A stretch of 64,000 bases of DNA from Gilvimarinus sp. DA14 (lineage in GTDB: Bacteria > Pseudomonadota > Gammaproteobacteria > Pseudomonadales > Cellvibrionaceae), in NCBI RefSeq assembly GCF_024204685.1, contig NZ_CP100350.1, positions 1,426,001 through 1,490,000 of the forward strand. The letters are read 5' to 3'. Shown piece after piece: positions 57,825-64,000 of the stretch; position 1 is the first letter of the stretch; every line of letters starts with the position of its first letter. The notes under the pieces were generated by a model. It ran no database searches. It was not told where the DNA came from and saw nothing but the letters and a program-made list of their open reading frames with translations. The translations under genes were made by a program, and so were the position numbers.

Positions 57825-59339
57825 TTAGGTAACGCCATGGGCGGCAAGCAATTGATTATGGTTTGTAAAGTTAAGGCCACAGCGGCGAATAAATTCTGCC
57901 AGCTCGGTCAACTCACCACGGCCGTTGTCAGGTGCCGCGCTCGCCTTGGCATCCAGCGCGGGAAAAAGCCCGTAACCGGCCAGCAGGCAGGCCCAGGATT
58001 TTGCCTGATAGCTGCCCTCAAGATTGTACTTGCGCATATCAGCGGCAAAGTTATCGCTGTGGCGCCACAGATGCAGCACCGCCTGTAACGATTCAGAGAG
58101 TGCGTTATTCGCCGCGTTATCGCGCCAATAAGCCGTGTCCGTGCGCTGATTCACCTTGTAGTGGCAAACAATGTAATCGCGAATACCACTAAACTTTGCG
58201 CCAATCTCACGATTAAAGTCATCCTGATATCGACCGCTAAAATCGCCGTCTTCAAAACGTTTAATAAACTGCATAATGGTGTTGAACGTCAGCGCCAAAG
58301 CCGTGGCTTCCAGAGGCTCGATAAACCCCTGCGCCAGCCCTACCGCCACACAGTTGTGGCGCCAATGCTGCTGCACCACCCCCACCTTCATTTGCAGGTG
58401 CCGGGCGCTAACCTCGGCATCCTGCAGCCCTAAGTGCTGGCGCAATTCAGTTTCGGCCTGGTCTGCGCTCAAGTGCGCCGAGCTGTAAACATAACCATTA
58501 CCACAGCGATTACGCAGAGGAATTCGCCAAGCCCAGCCGTTAGATAGGGCGGTAGAATCAGTGGCCGGGGTAATTTCAAGCGCAGCGTCAGTGGGCAATA
58601 CAACAGCTGCATCGTTAAACAAATTGTCGCGGTAGCTGGTAAAAGGCACTTGCAGAGCATCCTGCAATAGCAGAGATTTAAAGCCGGTGCAGTCGATAAA
58701 AAAATCCGCTTGTACAGTGCGGCTATCATCCAGCCGTAAACGGCTAATTTCTCCCATCTCGTTTAACTGCACCTGAGCCACGTTGCCCTCAATACGCTCG
58801 ACCCCTAAGAACTCGGCCTTGGCAGCCAGAAACTTGCCCAGCAGCGCTGCATCAAAGTGGTAGCCGTACGCCACATTAAAAGGGAAACACTCAGCGGCAA
58901 TAGGGCCCAAGTTGTTGCGGGTTAAGTAAGATTCAAGGAAATATTGATCTGGGTGAGGGGTTTCCGACCGGCCGAGACGCCGCGCCTGAATATGTTTAAA
59001 AAACATAGGCATGGTCAGATCATCCGTCTGCGCCGGAAACGGATGAAAATAACGCTCGAAGCCCGGCACCGATGACCAGTTGGAAAAATAAATGCCGTTT
59101 TTATACGTGGCATTGCAACGGGGCATCCACTCGGACTCAGCAATTCCCAAGGTATCAAAAAAAATTTTTAGATGCGGCGTACTGCCCTCGCCCACCCCTA
59201 CCGTGCCAATATTGTCAGACTCGAGCAAACGCACGTTAATATCCGGCCAACGCGACGCCATCAAGGTCGCGGCCATCCAGCCTGAAGTACCACCGCCAAC
59301 AATTAATAGGGTTTTCGGCTTTTGTGATTTGCCCACCAC
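57825..59339 (-). CDS. Flavin-dependent halogenase, tryptophan-halogenase family (copy 1)
   Basis: A 504-residue FADH2-dependent halogenase. It has the FAD loop IVGGGTSGW (about 13-21), VGVGEGSTPHL, the catalytic Lys80 in CNATYKNGIYFSNW (aligned from memory to Lys79 of PrnA), the diagnostic GWAWRIP (268-274) that excludes monooxygenation, and EPLEATA with Glu344 (PrnA Glu346). The usual ESTG is EATA here. The enzyme should oxidise Cl- or Br- and transfer it to an aromatic substrate that is unknown. It lies 28 bp after the second halogenase gene and before tadA. A flavin reductase must come from elsewhere. Confidence 0.9.
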   Translation of the reverse strand: MVGKSQKPKTLLIVGGGTSGWMAATLMASRWPDINVRLLESDNIGTVGVGEGSTPHLKIFFDTLGIAESEWMPRCNATYKNGIYFSNWSSVPGFERYFHPFPAQTDDLTMPMFFKHIQARRLGRSETPHPDQYFLESYLTRNNLGPIAAECFPFNVAYGYHFDAALLGKFLAAKAEFLGVERIEGNVAQVQLNEMGEISRLRLDDSRTVQADFFIDCTGFKSLLLQDALQVPFTSYRDNLFNDAAVVLPTDAALEITPATDSTALSNGWAWRIPLRNRCGNGYVYSSAHLSADQAETELRQHLGLQDAEVSARHLQMKVGVVQQHWRHNCVAVGLAQGFIEPLEATALALTFNTIMQFIKRFEDGDFSGRYQDDFNREIGAKFSGIRDYIVCHYKVNQRTDTAYWRDNAANNALSESLQAVLHLWRHSDNFAADMRKYNLEGSYQAKSWACLLAGYGLFPALDAKASAAPDNGRGELTELAEFIRRCGLNFTNHNQLLAAHGVT

Positions 59340-59367
59340 TTTTACCTCTTCTTAGGGCCGGCCGACA

Positions 59368-60879
59368 TTAGCGGCTGTGCAACTGATTTAACCAGGCGCG
59401 GTGCGAGCTGAGCGCTTGCACCGCTTTCTCACACCAGGCGTTGTGCTCGCGTATTTTCGCCTCCGCCAGTGGAATTTCTGACGGGTTCAGGGCCGGTAAA
59501 CGGGTGGGGAAATACATGCCGTAGAGCACGTACATATAACTTTGCTGATTAAATAAATCCACCGTGCTAAAAAAGTCGGTGCGTTTGGGCGAAGCAATTT
59601 TCCACAGCGCCAATCGCTCGGCCAGCACATCCGATAACTTGGCTCGGTCGGTACAATCGACCCAGAAATCCGAGTCCCGACGATCGGAAATACAATAGTG
59701 CAACTGAATGAAATCGATGGTGCGCTCCCAGATATACTCCACCCAGTCGTTGCAGTGACGCGATAAAAGCGCAATATCGTCTGTGTCGCGAGGAAAATGG
59801 TCCGCCAGCAGCGCCGCACAGAAATCCGTCACCATAATGGAGGTGGCCTCCAAAGGCTCAACAAACCCTTGCGATAATCCCAGCGCGGCGCAGTTTTTAT
59901 GCCAGAAATATTGCCGATACCCCGCCTGCATAGGCACCTTGCGCAAATTCGCCGCTTCGGCATCAAACCCCAGATAGCGGGAAAACTCTGCCACGGCCTG
60001 CGACTCACTCATATGCGACGATGAATACACAAAGCCCGTGCCGCGCCGATGAGGCAGGGGGATGTCCCAAATCCATCCCGCACTGTGGGCTTTAGCGGTG
60101 GTGTAAGGCTGCACCTCATCGCTGGGCTCGGTCGGCACCTGTACGGCCAGCGCCGTGTCCGTTGGGATTTGCTCAGTTTTCGCTAAAAACGGCACTTGCA
60201 AAGCCTGCCCCAGTAAACGCGAGGCAAAGCCCGAACAGTCGATATAAAAATCAAACGCCTCTTCACCGCCCGAGGCAAACTGCAAACGATCAATACTGCC
60301 ATCATCGCCCATCACCACGTGTTCGATAGTTGCAAACTTGTGACGAACGCCAAAGCGAGTAAGGGCATTATCAGCGAGCAGTTGCGCAAACTTTCCCGCA
60401 TCAAAGTGATACGCGTAGTGCACCACCCCATCGTAGGGAGACGACGAAGGATGCTTGGGGCCTATATTGTGCTCGGCCAGCGCATGCATAGCCGAGAGTT
60501 CAGAAAACGCCATTTGCTGTTGGTGGTGCATCCAATAGTGGCTGATATCCACCCCTACAGGAAAAGGCGCTACAAACGGATGATAGTAATAATGGTCCGC
60601 CCCGTACTTGTCAGCATCCATCCAGTTGGCAAACTTGATACCCAACTTAAAGGTGGCCTGACACTTGGCCATAAACTCGCGCTCGTCGATACCAAAGCGC
60701 TGCAGAGTAGCGCGTATATTGGGCACAGTGCCCTCGCCGACGCCAATGGTGGGTACATCCTTGGATTCGATCAGGCAGATCTCCACCTCTGGGTCGCGGC
60801 CCACGGATAGCCCCAGGTAATTCGCCGCCAACCAACCGGCGGTACCGCCGCCCACAATGGCGATTTTTTTTATCTTCAT
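59368..60879 (-). CDS. Flavin-dependent halogenase, tryptophan-halogenase family (copy 2)
   Basis: A second 503-residue flavin-dependent halogenase, only distantly similar to its neighbour. The FAD loop is AIVGGGTAGWLAAN, then TIGVGEGTVPNIRATLQRFG, catalytic Lys78 in CQATFKLGIKFANW, GWIWDIP (268-274) and Glu344 in EPLEATS. The two paralogues differ strongly in the middle region (about 85-200), which in known enzymes lines the substrate pocket, so they may act on different positions or substrates. It starts 10 bp after the FIH-like cupin gene. Halide and substrate specificity are not predictable from sequence. Confidence 0.92.
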   Translation of the reverse strand: MKIKKIAIVGGGTAGWLAANYLGLSVGRDPEVEICLIESKDVPTIGVGEGTVPNIRATLQRFGIDEREFMAKCQATFKLGIKFANWMDADKYGADHYYYHPFVAPFPVGVDISHYWMHHQQQMAFSELSAMHALAEHNIGPKHPSSSPYDGVVHYAYHFDAGKFAQLLADNALTRFGVRHKFATIEHVVMGDDGSIDRLQFASGGEEAFDFYIDCSGFASRLLGQALQVPFLAKTEQIPTDTALAVQVPTEPSDEVQPYTTAKAHSAGWIWDIPLPHRRGTGFVYSSSHMSESQAVAEFSRYLGFDAEAANLRKVPMQAGYRQYFWHKNCAALGLSQGFVEPLEATSIMVTDFCAALLADHFPRDTDDIALLSRHCNDWVEYIWERTIDFIQLHYCISDRRDSDFWVDCTDRAKLSDVLAERLALWKIASPKRTDFFSTVDLFNQQSYMYVLYGMYFPTRLPALNPSEIPLAEAKIREHNAWCEKAVQALSSHRAWLNQLHSR

Positions 60880-60889
60880 ACTGCGCGAC

Positions 60890-61906
60890 TCACTTCAACA
60901 AGCTGATAAACCAGTCTTTAACCTGGCGCTCAAACTCCGGCGACATTTCCCCCAGCACACCCTGTTTATGGGCCGGAATATAAGACTGAGGGTCTTCCCC
61001 TTGTTTAAACAGATAGTGATCAAACATGGCTCGCCAGGCGTTGCGCTGCGCGGGGGTTAAATCGCGCATCGCCATAGCAGCAAAATTTAAACTTTGCAGC
61101 GGCGTAGGCTTTTGTTGCGGTTTACCGATCGAACCATTCCACCAGTAATTCATCAAGCCGTTAACCTCGGCCAGCGAATCCACGTGGTGCCACCAAAGCA
61201 TGGGAATAAAAATCGCATCGCCGGGTTCAAGCACCGCGCTATAGGCGTTTTTTAAAGCCTCGCGGTAACGCGGGTAGCGATCAAAATCCGGGGCGTGCAG
61301 TGACACTAAACTCACCGGTGCACCGGCGGGCGTGTAATCCAGCGGCCCGGGATACAAGTTAGCCACTTGCTCGGGTGGGAACAGCACAAAGCGCCGCTTA
61401 CCGGCCACGACGCAGGCCAAGTTATCGGAGCCGTCATAGTGCGCGGAGACAGACACTTTATTGCCCACCCACAGCTTGGGTGCTACAGGCTCGGCGAATA
61501 AAGTGGCCGGATTGGCGGCGGACAACCCCGGCAGAATTTTATCCACCGCCACCCCCTGTACCGCTACAGAGGGTTTTACGTCGCGACCGGCCAACTCCAG
61601 CAACCGCCCCAAGAACAAATCCAGCCGCTCGCCGCCTTCAATATAATTAAAGCCATCCAGATTATCGTTGTAAAAAAAACGCCCCTCAATGGCAGGATGG
61701 CCGAGCACTACATTGACGTGCTCGCCACGATAAAACTGCGCAAGATAACGACAGAAATATTCATCCGACTGGAATGATGCCTCAACCAGCGGCCAGTCGC
61801 TCACCAGACCGCGAATGACCACGGGTTTTTGTTGCGGCACTATGTCGTTAAAAAATTGCTCGCGGCTTACACCCCGGTACTCTGGAAAGCTTAAAAAATT
61901 CTGCAT
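60890..61906 (-). CDS. FIH-like cupin/JmjC-family protein
   Basis: A 338-residue Cupin_8/JmjC-type protein. It keeps the 2-oxoglutarate oxygenase iron triad: VSAHYDGSDNLACVV (His156, Asp158) and FIPMLWWHHVDS (His240 or 241). The region between, GKRRFVLFPPEQVANLYPGP and APDFDRYPRYREALKNAY, closely resembles human factor-inhibiting HIF. The substrate of these bacterial proteins is unknown; hydroxylation of a protein or small molecule is possible. It is the first gene after the TonB-receptor terminator and lies 10 bp before the halogenase pair, so the three form one operon. Confidence 0.87.
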   Translation of the reverse strand: MQNFLSFPEYRGVSREQFFNDIVPQQKPVVIRGLVSDWPLVEASFQSDEYFCRYLAQFYRGEHVNVVLGHPAIEGRFFYNDNLDGFNYIEGGERLDLFLGRLLELAGRDVKPSVAVQGVAVDKILPGLSAANPATLFAEPVAPKLWVGNKVSVSAHYDGSDNLACVVAGKRRFVLFPPEQVANLYPGPLDYTPAGAPVSLVSLHAPDFDRYPRYREALKNAYSAVLEPGDAIFIPMLWWHHVDSLAEVNGLMNYWWNGSIGKPQQKPTPLQSLNFAAMAMRDLTPAQRNAWRAMFDHYLFKQGEDPQSYIPAHKQGVLGEMSPEFERQVKDWFISLLK

Positions 61907-61954
61907 AGCGAAACTGCTTTACTGCATGTGCGTAGGTAAAATGACAAGTTAAAC

Positions 61955-61990
61955 GAAAAATGCGCGCGATAGAAGCTATCGCGCGCATTC
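61955..61990 (-). terminator. Strong hairpin between TonB receptor and cupin-halogenase operon
   Basis: ATGCGCGCGATAG and CTATCGCGCGCAT are perfect 13-base arms (61960-61972 and 61976-61988) around AAG. On the minus strand a TTTTT-C-GTTT tract follows, so it terminates the TonB-receptor transcript, or attenuates it before the cupin-halogenase genes. Confidence 0.92.
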
Positions 61991-62014
61991 GCTTGCGTCA
62001 CTTGCTCACACTTA

Positions 62015-64000
62015 TCAGAAGGTAGCGCGTACACTCAAAGCGTAGCGACGGTCTGTGGTAAAGCTAAGTGCCTGGGTTTTATCACCCTCTTGGTTCAACT
62101 GGTACTGAGTTTTGGTTTCCGAGTTAAGCAAGTTGCTGCCCTCGATACCCACTTTCCAGTTATCGTTGATGGTGTAGTAAAAGCTTGCATCCAGGTGATC
62201 CACAGGTTCTGCGTAAGCCGGTACAAACTCTTCCGACTCACGACGGGTCAGCAGATACTCTGAGCGCCAGTTGTAGGCCACCCGCAAGGATACATCACCG
62301 TACTCGTACATACCGACAATGTTCAGGTTTTCATCCGAGTAACCCTGCAGCGGCAAGCCCGAGAATACGCGGAAGCTGTTGCGGTTATCCGTTACCTGTG
62401 AACCGTCGTTGTTGAAAATCAAATCCGAGGTGCTTTCGTTCAGCGGATCTTCCAACCCGTCCTGGTCGATATAGGTGTAGTTGAACTGCAGACCTAAACC
62501 ACTCCAGGCGCCGGGTAAAAAGTCGTAGAACTGCTGGTAAGAGAATTCCGCCCCGCGAATGGTGCCCGAGCCGGTGTTATCCGGGCCGTAAGCCGATACC
62601 GGATAGGTGTAACCGGCGTGCTCCAGCTCGTAGGCAAAGCTCTTGTTGCGAATAATGTTATCCAGATCTTTCTGAAACAAAGCCAGACTCACCGAACCCA
62701 CCGGCGCAAAGTACCACTCCAGAGTTAAATCCAAATTAACGGATTCTTCCGGCTCCAGGTAGGGGTTACGCGATACCGCGGTAATTTCGATATCTTCAAT
62801 GCCCACTACCGGGTTGGTGACTTCATCGCGGCCCGAGGATGGATCTTGCAACACGTTTTCATAGTCCAGACTCACCACCATGCTGTTGCGGCTGTCCAGC
62901 AGGCTGGGATAGTAAAGCGCCTTAGACGCGGCAAAGCGCAGCACCAAGTCGTCGGTTAACCCCAAACTTAAATTCAAGCTTGGCAGCACTGTGTCATAGT
63001 CAGTGCCCTGTACCGTACTCTGTTCGGCGCTGCCATCGGCCAGCGCGTACAAATCCGGATGATCGTTTGCAATAACGTCGGCCAGCGAGTCGGTGCCGCG
63101 CTTATCCACCGGCGGCAGTACTTCAAAGCCGGTAGACTCAAGCTGATAGCTTACATAGCGCAAACCGATATTACCTCTAAGTGGCATGGCCATGTCGAAC
63201 TCAAAGTCGCCGCGAATATACGCCTCGGTGCGCTCTTCGCCAGACGAACTCAACTGATAGACTGAGAAAGGCCCATCAATCCGGTTGTTCATATCTTCGT
63301 AAGGAACACCGCAGCGGCCGCTGCCATCACTGGCATTACCCACCGCATTCCACACACCACAGCCATCGCGTAGAGTATTGGCAAAATCCTCTACCAAATC
63401 CATGCGCGGGAACAGGAAGCTGTTGTACTCACCCTGCACCACTTCACCGTTGTAGTGATCGGCAAAGCTTACCCGCTCAAACAGATCTGGCTGTTGTTGT
63501 GGCGACGCATTGTAGCGATCACCCTGTACCCACGGAGTACCCAGCGCGGTCCAGTTAGAATACTCGGTATCGCCAATTTCCAGCTCTTTATCCGAGTAGT
63601 AAGCACCGCCTTTAATGGCGGTAAGTGGGCCGTCAAAGGTGTACTCCACATCAATTTTAAAGGCATCCATAGAGGCGTCAGAGCGCACCTCCTGCTGCAT
63701 GCCGTTACCCAGGTATAAATCCGGGTTAGGGGCGTCGCCCACGGTATTGATGGTGGGGTCAGATACGCGCGAATTTAAGTACTCAATGGTTGGCGTATCG
63801 CCGCGCAAATCGAGGAAAAACGGCGCCACTTCGGCAGTCAGGTCACCGCGCACTCGACTGGTTAGGTTGTAGTTGTGAGTGGTCTGGGTTGAATCCACGT
63901 GCTGATAATCCAATACCACTTTTAAACGGGTAGTGGGATTTAACTCAACATTAAACGAGGTATCTTCAACCGTATCTTCGTTGTAATTCCAACGACTGCG
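62015..64000 (-). CDS. TonB-dependent receptor (N-terminus outside window)
   Basis: The C-terminal 660 or so residues of a large outer-membrane TonB-dependent transporter. The frame is open to the window end (RSRWNYNEDTVEDTSFNVEL before the GTG at 63919), so the plug domain and TonB box are missing. The barrel is visible as alternating strands (PLRGNIGLRYVSYQLESTGF, LNLSLGLTDDLVLRFAASKA, ESVNLDLTLEWYFAPVGSVS) and ends with RRYALSVRATF, terminal Phe. It resembles carbohydrate-type receptors of Cellvibrionales and Xanthomonads. It probably imports an oligosaccharide or similar ligand, with the following cupin and halogenase genes under linked control. Confidence 0.92.
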   Translation of the reverse strand, partial: RSRWNYNEDTVEDTSFNVELNPTTRLKVVLDYQHVDSTQTTHNYNLTSRVRGDLTAEVAPFFLDLRGDTPTIEYLNSRVSDPTINTVGDAPNPDLYLGNGMQQEVRSDASMDAFKIDVEYTFDGPLTAIKGGAYYSDKELEIGDTEYSNWTALGTPWVQGDRYNASPQQQPDLFERVSFADHYNGEVVQGEYNSFLFPRMDLVEDFANTLRDGCGVWNAVGNASDGSGRCGVPYEDMNNRIDGPFSVYQLSSSGEERTEAYIRGDFEFDMAMPLRGNIGLRYVSYQLESTGFEVLPPVDKRGTDSLADVIANDHPDLYALADGSAEQSTVQGTDYDTVLPSLNLSLGLTDDLVLRFAASKALYYPSLLDSRNSMVVSLDYENVLQDPSSGRDEVTNPVVGIEDIEITAVSRNPYLEPEESVNLDLTLEWYFAPVGSVSLALFQKDLDNIIRNKSFAYELEHAGYTYPVSAYGPDNTGSGTIRGAEFSYQQFYDFLPGAWSGLGLQFNYTYIDQDGLEDPLNESTSDLIFNNDGSQVTDNRNSFRVFSGLPLQGYSDENLNIVGMYEYGDVSLRVAYNWRSEYLLTRRESEEFVPAYAEPVDHLDASFYYTINDNWKVGIEGSNLLNSETKTQYQLNQEGDKTQALSFTTDRRYALSVRATF

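Overview
The window looks like chromosomal DNA of a marine or polysaccharide-degrading gammaproteobacterium, most likely Cellvibrionales (Saccharophagus/Teredinibacter/Cellvibrio-like). This is inferred from protein families and gene order, not from a database search. Several blocks keep the Pseudomonas-type order: rpoE-rseA-rseB-rseC divergent from nadB, with ygfX-sdhE and mucD beside them; motY/pyrC/rnt; purL/mltF/tadA. I saw no tRNA, rRNA, CRISPR array, insertion sequence or phage gene.

Layout. 1-2.9 kb: end of a DUF4202 gene, two small unknown proteins, trhO (tRNA U34 hydroxylation) and a bolA-family gene. 2.9-11.7 kb: two consecutive RND efflux pairs (lipoprotein adaptor plus inner-membrane pump), both on the minus strand, with no outer-membrane channel gene. 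11.8-14.3 kb: dgkA, a PAP2 phosphatase and an MJ1255/VC2487-type glycosyltransferase. 13.8-20.8 kb: the envelope-stress module rpoE-rseABC with a good SigmaE-type promoter, nadB, ygfX-sdhE and mucD. 20.9-25.8 kb: motY-like, pyrC, rnt, a MaoC hydratase, a tandem universal stress protein and an RpiB/LacAB isomerase. 26.0-30.2 kb: amino-sugar catabolism (nagA, nagB, nagX-like) followed closely by a histone-deacetylase-family hydrolase. 30.4-34.0 kb: opgG-opgH for periplasmic glucans. 34.1-39.3 kb: a GNAT, an NDP-forming acyl-CoA synthetase/GNAT fusion and a PhoD-like phosphatase. 39.3-48.0 kb: mixed accessory genes, namely an EF-hand/PRC-barrel secreted protein, an outer-membrane barrel, a Bax-like glucosaminidase, a K+ channel with a C-terminal zinc ribbon, a LuxR-type regulator, an alpha/beta hydrolase, a DUF2938/MerR divergent pair and an orphan solute-binding protein. 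48.2-57.8 kb: katG, purL, mltF, a small membrane protein and a DUF1653-TadA fusion.

The most interesting region is 57.8-64.0 kb. A TonB-dependent receptor (cut by the window end), a strong terminator, an FIH-like cupin/JmjC protein and two different flavin-dependent halogenases of the tryptophan-halogenase family all lie on the minus strand. The halogenases keep the Lys and Glu expected for catalysis. The cupin keeps an HxD...H iron triad and closely resembles eukaryotic factor-inhibiting HIF around it. Clusters of this kind recur next to TonB receptors in carbohydrate-using bacteria, but to my knowledge their natural substrate and purpose are unknown.

The nag genes fit growth on chitin-derived amino sugars. 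The envelope genes (RpoE, MucD, OpgGH, MltF, Bax-like, DgkA, PAP2) form the other functional theme.
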